From Salinarchaeum sp. IM2453 (lineage in GTDB: Archaea; Halobacteriota; Halobacteria; Halobacteriales; Salinarchaeaceae), in the NCBI RefSeq assembly GCF_019693215.1, contig NZ_CP081183.1:1-64000 (forward strand): a stretch of 64,000 bases of DNA. The letters run 5' to 3'. Of the stretch, positions 7,730 through 15,393 are shown piece after piece. Each line of letters starts with the position of its first letter. The first letter of the stretch is position 1. Both the position numbers and the translations under genes were made by a program. Under the pieces are notes generated by a model. The model was not told where the DNA came from, searched no databases, and was given only the letters and a program-made list of their open reading frames with translations.

Positions 7730-9996
7730 CAGGTATCACCTCCTACACGTTCGAGTTTGACCGGATGATTTCTATCAACCATACCGGTGACCGGATCAAC
7801 ATGCTGTTCAGTATTCATCTTCATGAGGTTTCCACCAGCCTGATCAGGTGTAATTGAGTACTCACCAAAACCAGCTACAGTGAACAACCATCCAGGACGG
7901 ACTCCTTCATAAACATGCGCAACAAGTTCAACCTCGCCATTCGTTGCCTCAACTCGAACGCGATCTCCCGTTGTAATTCCACGAGGCTCAGCATCGTCCG
8001 GATTGATATGTAGCAGGTTTCCATCATACTCTTCATTTCTGAATCCGTACCGATCCAGATACTCTTCGCGAGCCTCATCAAGAGCTTGACAGTGGCCGCG
8101 AGAAAGCTGTTCAACAAATCCGTCCGTTAACAGTAATGGATACTCTTCGTCTGTTGTTTCACCATATACTCCTTCAGGCGGACGCCATTCGGGGGCAGTG
8201 CTGACGCCTACGTCCTTTGCAAAACTTTCATATTCTTCGACAACATCAAGATCGAATTGAAATTTGCCAGTCTCCGTGTCAAACCCATCACCACGCCACT
8301 GCTCATACTCAACATCCGAAACAATCTCATAGCTTTGTTCAGCAACTTCGTCGAATGATTTTCCGATCCCTGAGAGTCGCTCATCATAGTACTCAGTGGC
8401 ATCCTCCCATGGGAAATATTCACCCCAGCCAAGTTCCTCAGCCAGTGCACTATATATTTCATAATCTGTTCGACAGTTTTCAATTGGATCAATAATCGCC
8501 TTCGAAGCAGTGACCCAGCCAGACTTACTGTACGAACTGTCACCGCCAGTATCTAAAAATGGTTGTTCTAGTGTTGAAGCACCAGGAAAAACGACATCAG
8601 CGCGACGGCTGACACCACTCCAGAATGCATCAACAGTAATAACAAGATCCATTGCTTCAAGTGCCTCAGCCCATGCGTCACTGTTACCACTTTTCAGCGG
8701 AGCAGACCAGTTATTGACAAAGCCTTGTATATCTCCACGCTCGACTGCTGTTGGGACAAAATTATGAGAAAGATCCCGGATATGGCGCTGGTAAGGGTAG
8801 TCGTCATACTTGGGGGTTGACCGATCCTCGTGATTAGCAGGGACATCGATGCCCCTTTTCTCAAATGGATCAGCAAGTGTAAATCCAGACCGCCAGTGTC
8901 GAGTCCCTCCTTTTCGATCAATACATCCAACTAGACCGTTGAGTGCGTGAACATTCTGGCAGTTTTTAAACCCATTGCCCTGAAACGAAAGGCCAGTGAA
9001 TGGAAAAGCAACTGATTTGGGAGCTGCTTTAGCAAATTCGATAGCAAGCTCTTTGATCGTTTCACTATTAACATCAGTAATATCCGCGGCCCACTCAGGA
9101 GTTTTATCATCGACTGCGTCACGGTATGAATCAAATCCATAGGTCCAGTCCTCGACGAAGCTGTCGTCATATAACCCTTTCTCAATAATTACATTACCCA
9201 TCGCAAGTGCGAGTGCTCCATCGGTCCGTGGCCTAATAGGGATCCATAGGTCTGCGACCTCAGCAGTCTTTGTATATCGAGGATCAATACATACTAAGGT
9301 TGCATCATTCTCGTTAATTGCCTCCAAGATACCTTTTGGCTCCCATTGGCCACGAAATGATTCCATTGGATTTCGGCCCCATGCAATAATAAACTCCGAG
9401 TTCCGCCAGTCTGGCCATTCTCGCCCATAACCAGCCATCCATTCCCATGAATCTGAAAATGGACCGTGGCATGTCGTTTTTCGGCCGACCTGCACTGGAG
9501 CGCCGTATAAGTCCCGGAAGAGCAAGTCGTGAAAATCTCCACCAATAGGGTATCCCTGATAGCGGAGTAATTTTTCCGGGCCATGTATTTCACGGAACGA
9601 TTGAAGCCGTTCGGCCGCATACGCAATGGCTTCATCCCAGTCAGAAGCCCGAAGATTACCGTCTTCACGAATGTACGGACGCGTTATCCTGTTAGGATTG
9701 TAGGTTTTATCAAGTTGCGCAAGGCCTTTGGAGCATAATGTGCCTTCAGTTCCAGGGCCAGCACTGGACTTTGGATGTCCATCAACTCCGGTCAAGTCGA
9801 CCGGCTGTCTGTCCTCAAGAATAACTTCTTGTCCGCAACTGGCTCGACAAATCCAACAGTTGTTATATGCTGCTTCTCTGTCTGCTGCTGCATCGGCAGG
9901 CTCTTCACCAAGACTGATACAGCCGGCAGCTGCCGCAGCAACACCGGCAACAGAACCTTTGAGAAACCGTCGTCGTCGTACTGATTTTTCCGTCAT
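7729..9996 (-). CDS. Tat-exported molybdopterin oxidoreductase, DMSO reductase family
   Basis: Catalytic subunit of a DMSO-reductase-family enzyme, 755 residues from the ATG at 9996. That start is preferred over an ATG at 10053 because it places the twin-arginine motif RRRFLKG at residues 8-14 and the TATA box at 10037-10044 upstream. AAAAGC at 21-26 is a lipobox, so it is likely a Tat lipoprotein on the outer face. Four cysteines (47, 50, 54, 88) bind a 4Fe-4S cluster. TTCHGP puts Cys176 at the usual molybdenum-ligand position, which is closer to polysulfide/thiosulfate-type enzymes than to serine-ligated DmsA; the substrate is therefore open (DMSO/TMAO, polysulfide, tetrathionate or similar). 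First gene of a four-gene operon. Confidence 0.9.
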   Translation of the reverse strand: MTEKSVRRRRFLKGSVAGVAAAAAGCISLGEEPADAAADREAAYNNCWICRASCGQEVILEDRQPVDLTGVDGHPKSSAGPGTEGTLCSKGLAQLDKTYNPNRITRPYIREDGNLRASDWDEAIAYAAERLQSFREIHGPEKLLRYQGYPIGGDFHDLLFRDLYGAPVQVGRKTTCHGPFSDSWEWMAGYGREWPDWRNSEFIIAWGRNPMESFRGQWEPKGILEAINENDATLVCIDPRYTKTAEVADLWIPIRPRTDGALALAMGNVIIEKGLYDDSFVEDWTYGFDSYRDAVDDKTPEWAADITDVNSETIKELAIEFAKAAPKSVAFPFTGLSFQGNGFKNCQNVHALNGLVGCIDRKGGTRHWRSGFTLADPFEKRGIDVPANHEDRSTPKYDDYPYQRHIRDLSHNFVPTAVERGDIQGFVNNWSAPLKSGNSDAWAEALEAMDLVITVDAFWSGVSRRADVVFPGASTLEQPFLDTGGDSSYSKSGWVTASKAIIDPIENCRTDYEIYSALAEELGWGEYFPWEDATEYYDERLSGIGKSFDEVAEQSYEIVSDVEYEQWRGDGFDTETGKFQFDLDVVEEYESFAKDVGVSTAPEWRPPEGVYGETTDEEYPLLLTDGFVEQLSRGHCQALDEAREEYLDRYGFRNEEYDGNLLHINPDDAEPRGITTGDRVRVEATNGEVELVAHVYEGVRPGWLFTVAGFGEYSITPDQAGGNLMKMNTEQHVDPVTGMVDRNHPVKLERVGGDT

Positions 9997-10036
9997 TATG
10001 GGTACTAATCTGTTTTTACTGTTGTCTTCATTAGTG

Positions 10037-10044
10037 CTATATTG
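10037..10044 (-). promoter_or_regulatory. TATA box of the molybdoenzyme operon
   Basis: CAATATAG on the minus strand, about 44 bases ahead of the ATG at 9996. It lies inside the alternative longer reading frame, which argues against the ATG at 10053. Confidence 0.45.
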
Positions 10045-10084
10045 CTGGAACAATCAAGAGGGTATTTCCTTATTATGAGTCATT

Positions 10085-10729
10085 TTAAGTACTCCCGGGA
10101 AACGAGTCACAAGTAGCCTCGAAAACAAGCTTCCGTTCAGCTGATTGGAGCCGCTGTGAGACCGTACCTTTTGATACATCAAACTGATCAGCTAGTTCTT
10201 CAAGAGATATCGCGCGTGGCTGATCATAGTAACCGTTCTTAATAGCTTGGCGAAGTGTCTTTTGCTCTAATGTTGTTAATGTCGAAAAGTCAATCGTTCG
10301 TAAATCAGATGGATTATCTTCAGCATTGAATCTGGATAGTTTTTGTACAGTAACTTCTCCAATTGACGAGAGATTTTCAACGAGGTCAACCAGTGTGCTC
10401 CGTGAACAGACGTATCCCTCGATATGAATCCCGGATTCGGTTACATCTGTGACATGTGCACTAAATCCGTCATGGTTAAGAAGCTCATAATAACAGTCTT
10501 GATCATGACAGGGTTGCTCGACTTGTTCGATTTGTGCCCTGTCATTAACATGCTCCGCCCCCTCAATGGTTAGCAGACATCGATTCCCATTAGATTGGCG
10601 AGACACTGAGTCTAATGTGCAGGCATGAGAACAAAGATCGTTCACCAAACACGGATGCGTGTTAGGGAGATCAAGGTTTATCTCCACATAAAGATCAAGA
10701 GTATCAGCGTTTGGTAAAATGGTACTCAT
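10085..10729 (-). CDS. HTH-10 (Bat-like) regulator, DmsR-like
   Basis: A 214-residue transcription regulator. Its C-terminal 55 residues form an HTH-10 domain (TLEQKTLRQAIKNGYYDQPR, then LADQFDVSKGTVSQRLQ) as in the Bat/bacterio-opsin activator family. The N-terminal part is unusually rich in Cys and His (HPC, LCSHAC, QPCHDQDC, GYVC), which could bind metal or sense redox state. A Bat-family DmsR with a cysteine-rich N-terminus is known to control dms operons in Haloferax, and this gene stands directly upstream of such an operon in the same direction, so it is probably its activator. The ATG at 10729 is chosen over 10759 because the TATA-like CTATATTT at 10766-10773 (plus-strand spelling) is too near the latter. 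Confidence 0.82.
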   Translation of the reverse strand: MSTILPNADTLDLYVEINLDLPNTHPCLVNDLCSHACTLDSVSRQSNGNRCLLTIEGAEHVNDRAQIEQVEQPCHDQDCYYELLNHDGFSAHVTDVTESGIHIEGYVCSRSTLVDLVENLSSIGEVTVQKLSRFNAEDNPSDLRTIDFSTLTTLEQKTLRQAIKNGYYDQPRAISLEELADQFDVSKGTVSQRLQSAERKLVFEATCDSFPGST

Positions 10730-10827
10730 GATAACTTTATGTATTAATTGCAGGATCATAAGGCACTATATTTACATATACAGACATTATTTACCCCTTA
10801 GCCCAAAAATGTCTGCATAAGATTGGT

Positions 10828-10890
10828 GAACTACTCCACTCCCTTATTCACTCACCGCTAACGCGGGTCGCTCAACTTACTGCGTAGCTC
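10828..10890 (-). mobile_element. IS1341-type right-end relic, family III
   Basis: Aligns with the intact right end of the second tnpB element (15408-15470): both have ACTAC then CCAC/CCC, then CTCACC, a short spacer, and TCGCTC in the same order. Substitutions have destroyed the outer stem. Orientation matches an element whose tnpB lay on the minus strand. Confidence 0.5.
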
Positions 10891-10945
10891 CTTGAATACT
10901 GAGGCTTAGCCTGGAGAAATTAAAACCACCGTGTAACGTCAACAG

Positions 10946-11043
10946 CCTCGTGGTCAAGTCGTTCGAGGATCTCCGATTCTCGTGATCACGAAAATCGAAG
11001 TGTTTCGGACGACCCCGAGGTGCACTGCCTGCTTTCTCTGTAG
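10946..11043 (-). repeat. Structured dispersed repeat, copy A
   Basis: An outer stem (10946-10955 with 11011-11020, one mismatch) encloses a hairpin CGAGGATC-TCC-GATTCTCG at 10964-10982 and a second stem CGAAA/TTTCG at 10989-10993 with 11003-11007. It is followed by the tail CACTGCCTGCTTTCTCTGTAG. Copy B at 46704-46801 has the same plan with different stem sequences. On the minus strand it ends in CTTGACCACGAGGCTGTTGAC, a family I right end of IS1341-type elements. The remainder of the 378-base gap holds the family III relic at 10828 and nothing else recognisable. Confidence 0.55.
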
Positions 11044-11137
11044 GGATGTCTTAAGATAACCCGGTTTGTAAGCTTTCATAGGTGGATAGTCGAGTAATGC
11101 GAAACCGGGAAATTCAGAAGGTACAAGGCCTGAGAAG

Positions 11138-11208
11138 TGCGCCGACCGGGATTTGAACCCGGGCCATGAGCTTGGAAGGCTCAGGTCCTACCACTAGACC
11201 ATCGGCGC
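11138..11208 (-). tRNA. tRNA-Gly (anticodon UCC)
   Basis: A full cloverleaf on the minus strand. The acceptor stem GCGCCGA pairs with TCGGCGC, the T arm reads CCGGGTTCAAATCCCGG, and the anticodon loop CTTCCAA gives anticodon TCC. The discriminator is A at 11138. CCA is not encoded. No intron is present. Confidence 0.95.
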
Positions 11209-11320
11209 GCACATGCATGTTGTCGGTGGACTATTAAGGGCGTTACGAAATTGGTGTCTCTTCGGGGGAATATCTCTAACAGAAAAATTGTTTCTGGATT
11301 AGGCCTATAGATTGTAATTG

Positions 11321-11905
11321 ATGATCGATCAAGAACGGGGCACTGAGCTCGTTACCCGTGCCAGACAAGTTGCACTCGCAGCAGCACAAGGTGAGACGAC
11401 ACGTCCAGCACTTGACGGTGACGGGTCATATGGTGTATTCACGACACTGAATAAAAATGATCGATTACGCGGATGTCGAGGATATCCACGGCCAGTGGCA
11501 TCACTTCCAACGCTGATTGACGCGGCTGCTATTGACGCAGCAATTAATGATAGTAGGTTTCCATCAGTGTCTCCCGACGAATTTGGTGCAATCACCGTTG
11601 ATGTTACGATTCTAGGTGAATCTGAAAAGATTGACACAGAGCAAGCTAAGACAGAAATCGAGCTGGGATATCACGGACTGGTTGCCAAAAAGGGGCAACA
11701 ACGAGGACTGCTACTTCCACAGGTTGCAGTGGAACGAAGCTGGGATGAATACGAGTTTGTTGCTGCAGTGTGTCAGAAAGCGGGGCTATCTTCTTCAGCG
11801 TGGCAACATTCAGAAACGCAGATTGAGCGATTTCCTGCACGAGGATTTAGGGAACAGGAGCCAAAAGGATCAATTGAGGAAATAGATATTACCAAAGGTG
11901 AATAG
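11321..11905 (+). CDS. amrA: AMMECR1-domain protein (AmmeMemoRadiSam system protein A)
   Basis: A 194-residue AMMECR1-family protein; the signature LRGCRGYPRPV lies near residue 50. AMMECR1, Memo and a radical SAM enzyme co-occur across many prokaryotes as the AmmeMemoRadiSam system, whose chemistry is not established. All three are here: memo starts two bases after this stop codon and the radical SAM gene lies at 14274-15335. The frame could open at a TTG three bases earlier, but the ATG at 11321 is preferred. Expected to be cytoplasmic. Confidence 0.9.
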   Translation: MIDQERGTELVTRARQVALAAAQGETTRPALDGDGSYGVFTTLNKNDRLRGCRGYPRPVASLPTLIDAAAIDAAINDSRFPSVSPDEFGAITVDVTILGESEKIDTEQAKTEIELGYHGLVAKKGQQRGLLLPQVAVERSWDEYEFVAAVCQKAGLSSSAWQHSETQIERFPARGFREQEPKGSIEEIDITKGE

Positions 11906-11906
11906 C

Positions 11907-12755
11907 ATGACGGACATCCGCTCTCCGGCCGTTGCAGGGCAATTTTATCGATCAACATCTGAAGAACTCAAAAAACAGGTTGAAGAATCATTTGCGCATT
12001 CTGTAGGGCCGCAGTCAGGACCAAGGTGCGATAAAGAAGATCAACGTCTACATGGGGCTGTTGTTCCCCACGCAGGGTTACCATTCTCTGGACCAGTTGC
12101 AGCACACAGTTACAATAAGTTAGCACAATGTAGACAACCAGATACAATTGTTATCATCGGGCCAAATCATCGCGGCGGCGGTTCACCAATTAGCGTTGCC
12201 CCTCACGAGAAGTGGAGAACTCCATTCGGCGAAGTTAGCATCGACCAGCAACTTCGTAATGCTGTTATCAAGCAAACCGCGGCTGAAGCAGATCCAATAG
12301 GCCATACTGGCGAACACTCTGTGGAGATACAACTGCCGTTCATACAGTATATCGTTGATTCAGAAATACAGATTCTCCCGATCGTGCTTAGCGATCAAAC
12401 CAAACAAATAACGAAGGAACTCGGAGAAAACATTGTAACAGCAGCAACGGAGCTAAACAAAGATATCACAATTCTTGCCTCAACGGACTTCACTCATTAT
12501 CAGCCACATGAACAGGCCGCCGCCGCTGACAAGCCGGTAATCGAAGCAATTTCGAACGGAGACATTGAAAAGATCAGTCAAAAGGCACAGCGCGGACATT
12601 CAATGTGTGGTCCGGGGGCTGTAATTGCAATGCTCGCTGGTATGTCTGAACAGGGAGTTTCTACGGGGACAGTTGAAAAATACGCAACTAGCGGTGATAC
12701 GGCCGGATCGAAGGACGATGTTGTTGGCTATGCATCGATTACATTCACCAGTTGA
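11907..12755 (+). CDS. amrB: Memo-family protein (AmmeMemoRadiSam system protein B)
   Basis: A 282-residue Memo-like protein related to the catechol dioxygenase LigB fold. Visible family marks are RSPAVAGQFY at the start, VVPHAGLPFSGPVAAH, GPNHRGGG, GEHSVEIQLPF, and STDFTHYQPH; the His and Asp residues in these motifs line the metal-binding pocket in the family. The ATG at 11907 follows the stop of the AMMECR1 gene by one base, so the pair is one operon. It is followed 14 bases later by the start of a small interrupted gene. Confidence 0.92.
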   Translation: MTDIRSPAVAGQFYRSTSEELKKQVEESFAHSVGPQSGPRCDKEDQRLHGAVVPHAGLPFSGPVAAHSYNKLAQCRQPDTIVIIGPNHRGGGSPISVAPHEKWRTPFGEVSIDQQLRNAVIKQTAAEADPIGHTGEHSVEIQLPFIQYIVDSEIQILPIVLSDQTKQITKELGENIVTAATELNKDITILASTDFTHYQPHEQAAAADKPVIEAISNGDIEKISQKAQRGHSMCGPGAVIAMLAGMSEQGVSTGTVEKYATSGDTAGSKDDVVGYASITFTS

Positions 12756-12769
12756 TACGAGATGATACA

Positions 12770-12817
12770 ATGATTGCGGAGAAGGACCCAGATTGCGATG
12801 TATGTGGACGAGACGCT
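12770..12817 (+). pseudogene. 5-prime part of a small Cys-pair gene cut by a tnpB element
   Basis: An ATG 14 bases after memo opens a frame reading MIAEKDPDCDVCGRDA, with a CxxC pair, before the sequence runs into the right end of the IS1341-type element at 12818. A purine-rich stretch precedes the ATG. On the far side of the element, 14179-14226 offers a 15-codon end ending in TGA. I infer a small metal-binding protein of the amr operon split by the insertion; the reading frames across the junction differ by one base, so the original is not certain. Confidence 0.4.
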
Positions 12818-14178
12818 TTGACATCCTCCTCCGCCTGAAGGCGGAGGAATCCCAAGCGTTGGGATATTAGGGTTTGCAGACTCCCTGTTCTCTCGTTTTG
12901 AACGACCCGCTCTCGCGGTCGAACAGGAAGACTCCGGGCTGTGCCAACCAGCCGTTACTCATATCCCCCGCTGGGGGACTCTGAGTTATCTTTCTACGGA
13001 TGTTCACCGCGCCGTTCACGTCTGCGTTCATCGTCGTCTCACACGACTCACAGACGTACAGCCCGCGCTCCACGCGGTTCGCATCTCGAATTTGCCCGCA
13101 ACACGAACACGTCTTTGAGGTGTTCTCCTCGTCTACCCGGTCAACGAGGATACCGTGTTCTTCGGCTTTGTATTCGAGGAGACGGGCGAATCGGTCGAAC
13201 TCCCATCCGTGGAGTTTCTTGTTCCCAGACTGCCCCCACTCCCACGAGTCACCGTTCTCATCCTCGCGGATGTCGCTGAGGTCGCCAACCGCGATCTTCT
13301 CCACGCCTTCGTCGACACACCGCTCAACGATGTGTTTCGAGAGCGTGTGGAGGAAATGGTCTTTGCGTCGAGAGAGTTTCCGGCGAGCCTTCAACGCACG
13401 TTTTGATGGTCCGTTCTTGCCTTCGGTCTGGTACTCCTCACGGGTGAAGTAGTGCTTGTCCTCTTTCAGCGTGTTCCCCGGATACAACTCCGAAGGGCCG
13501 TCCTCGTAGTCGATGGCGAGGTAGTTGCTGATTCCGAGGTCGATACCCGCCGTCTTGTCGCCGGGAACATCCTCAACGGGAATCTCTTGCTTGCAGACGA
13601 GGTGGAGTTCCCACTCGTCTCCGTTCCAGACGGCACGCACTTGCTGGATGTTCTCCACTTCTACGTCGGGCCGAGTTTCGTACTCCGGGAGGACGAAGTC
13701 TGACCGTCCGTCTTTCAGATTCCAACCTTTCGAGAGGCGGAGTTGACCGTGTTTGGCGTCGTGTTTGATACCTTTCTGTTTCCACGTCACGGTGGATCGC
13801 GGGTGTCGGTCGCCACGTTTCCGGTAGCCCGGTGGGTTGTTGCCGTCGTCGGAGTTATACCACCCGTTGAACGCCTCAGCAAGCTCTTCAAGAACTCGCT
13901 GACTTGACTGAGAATGCAGGTCACTATAGCGTTCGTGGTTTTTCAACTCCGATTTCAATTCGGCTTCATCGGGTATCTCACCATCGTCATCCCACCGTTC
14001 TTGGATGTAATAGCGTCCGACGTTCCACAGTTTCGATGCAGAGAACCCGCACTGGTCGAGGTCGTCACGAACCTGACTGTGATTCGTGATGCGTGCGACA
14101 TAGGTGCGGGTCGTCTCCAGCATCGTACTGTTCCCATAAATAGTTATGAACTAGAGTATATTAACTACTACGTTTGAC
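12818..14178 (-). mobile_element. IS1341-type (IS200/IS605 superfamily) element with tnpB, no tnpA
   Basis: The element holds one tnpB on the minus strand and no Y1 transposase. The right end is the perfect hairpin CCTCCGCC-TGAA-GGCGGAGG at 12828-12847 followed, on the minus strand, by GGATGTCAA; TCAA-type right ends are known for the IS200/IS605 group. The left end is short and carries the promoter TATTTATGGG just before tnpB. TTGAC is present at both borders (12818 and 14174). Limits are approximate to a few bases. Without tnpA it would need a transposase in trans. Confidence 0.75.
12867..14123 (-). CDS. tnpB: TnpB, RNA-guided nuclease family, RuvC-II Glu not in usual place
   Basis: A 418-residue TnpB. 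RuvC-I is GIDLGIS with Asp195, RuvC-III is NADVNGAVNI with Asp368, and the zinc finger uses Cys339, Cys342, Cys358 and Cys361. The RuvC-II segment reads KIAVGDLSDI, so Gly280 stands where most TnpBs have the catalytic Glu; some TnpB lineages are known with a displaced Glu, so it may still be active or may be a binding-only form. It is GC-rich compared with the host genes around it. The guide RNA of this family is made from the right end, here 12818-12866. It lies between memo and the radical SAM gene. Confidence 0.93.
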   Translation of the reverse strand: MLETTRTYVARITNHSQVRDDLDQCGFSASKLWNVGRYYIQERWDDDGEIPDEAELKSELKNHERYSDLHSQSSQRVLEELAEAFNGWYNSDDGNNPPGYRKRGDRHPRSTVTWKQKGIKHDAKHGQLRLSKGWNLKDGRSDFVLPEYETRPDVEVENIQQVRAVWNGDEWELHLVCKQEIPVEDVPGDKTAGIDLGISNYLAIDYEDGPSELYPGNTLKEDKHYFTREEYQTEGKNGPSKRALKARRKLSRRKDHFLHTLSKHIVERCVDEGVEKIAVGDLSDIREDENGDSWEWGQSGNKKLHGWEFDRFARLLEYKAEEHGILVDRVDEENTSKTCSCCGQIRDANRVERGLYVCESCETTMNADVNGAVNIRRKITQSPPAGDMSNGWLAQPGVFLFDRESGSFKTREQGVCKP

Positions 14179-14226
14179 GTGGAATATCCGGGCCTGTCGG
14201 TGCCGGTGGAATGTGTCACTAAGTGA
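14179..14226 (+). pseudogene. Possible 3-prime part of the small gene interrupted by the element
   Basis: Directly beyond the left border of the tnpB element a + frame reads VEYPGLSVPVECVTK and then TGA. It ends just before the convergent radical SAM gene. With 12770-12817 it could restore a small protein of about 33 residues with three cysteines, but a single TTGAC at the junction would leave the two parts one base out of frame. The 14215-14227 palindrome GTCACT-A-AGTGAC overlaps its end. Confidence 0.3.
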
Positions 14227-14273
14227 CGGCGCGTATTCACGGCCTGAAGGACGTGGTATTGCGCCTGATCCGC

Positions 14274-15335
14274 CTATAAATTCCGCAATCGTTGGTTGGA
14301 TGTTGTAGTCCCTTGTGCCCATTGACGACCTGCAATCGGGATTGTTCGATTACACGCTGGACACCGTCCATCACGTAAGTTGTATTCCTGAATCTCGAAC
14401 CCGTTCCGCTTGATTACCGTTGTGCTGCAATTCGGACAGACTGTGCTTTCCGATTCATGTCCAGGGACGTTTCCTGAGTAAACATAGTGCAAACCAGCGT
14501 CTTCGGCTACTTCGATTGCAGATTCAATTGTGTCGACGGGAGTCGGGGGCGTATCAGTCATATTATATGCCGGCCGGAATCGAGAGAAATGGACTGGGGT
14601 CTGAGGTCCAAGAACATCAACAATCCATTCCATACGGTCAGCAATTGTTTCCACGTCTGTGTTTTTTCCAGTCACGAGAAGGTTCGTAATCTCAATCCAG
14701 ACATCGTGCTGGGCAAGGACTTCTAAAGCATCATAGATCGGCTCAGGATCAGGGATGCCACAATACTCTCGGTAAAATGACTGGTCACCTTTGATGTCAA
14801 CGTTAATCGCATCAAGGTGTGGGCCAAGAGTCTTTGCGGTTTCCGGTGTCATGTATCCATTGGAGACAAACACATTGTATCTCTCGTCTGGAGTTGCGTT
14901 CATCGTGTCATATGCATACTCTAAGAAGATAGTCGGCTCTGTGTATGTGTATGCCATACCTGCTGCGCGTTCTTGGCTTAACCGTGTTGCAAGCTGCTCA
15001 GGTGAAAGTTGCTGTTCACGGGGAGTTCGTTGGTCAGCTTCAAGCGCGATTGTATAATTTTGACAAAAGTCACATCGGAAGTTACAGCCTCGAGTCGCGA
15101 TTGACATGACGGACGAACCAGGTGCAAAATGGAACAGTGGCTTCTTCTCGATTGGATCTACAGCAGCTGAGACCGTTTTGCCATAGGTAAGCAAGGTTAG
15201 GGTTCCGTTTGTATTTTCACGGACACCACAGACGCCCCGCTCTCCAGAAGGAATGACACATCGTCTGGGGCAGACATGACACTGAATCCGATCAGCGTCA
15301 AGAGATTCAGCGTGGATTGTCTCTCGTGAAGTCAC
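14274..15335 (-). CDS. amrS: AmmeMemoRadiSam system radical SAM enzyme
   Basis: A 353-residue radical SAM protein. The cluster motif CNFRCDFCQN gives CxxxCxxC near residue 85; the N-terminal CHVCPRRCVIPSGERGVCG and the C-terminal CPNC and CPAC pairs are typical of this subfamily and may bind extra metal. It belongs to the family that travels with AMMECR1 and Memo, both encoded 1.5 kb away on the opposite strand. The gene is convergent with them and the tnpB element lies in between. Its reaction and product are unknown. The start ATG at 15335 is well placed before the conserved N-terminal Cys motif. Confidence 0.92.
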   Translation of the reverse strand: MTSRETIHAESLDADRIQCHVCPRRCVIPSGERGVCGVRENTNGTLTLLTYGKTVSAAVDPIEKKPLFHFAPGSSVMSIATRGCNFRCDFCQNYTIALEADQRTPREQQLSPEQLATRLSQERAAGMAYTYTEPTIFLEYAYDTMNATPDERYNVFVSNGYMTPETAKTLGPHLDAINVDIKGDQSFYREYCGIPDPEPIYDALEVLAQHDVWIEITNLLVTGKNTDVETIADRMEWIVDVLGPQTPVHFSRFRPAYNMTDTPPTPVDTIESAIEVAEDAGLHYVYSGNVPGHESESTVCPNCSTTVIKRNGFEIQEYNLRDGRCPACNRTIPIAGRQWAQGTTTSNQRLRNL

Positions 15336-15393
15336 GTCTTAAAACTTAGATGTAGAAGAGAAAAAGTGTCTCGCCCCAAACAGACAGCATCAA

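Noticed and set aside
12941-13746. Long + strand frames opposite the first tnpB
   Set aside because: They mirror the codon structure of the minus-strand TnpB, which has full family motifs; the + frames have skewed, Arg/Ser-rich composition and no known features.
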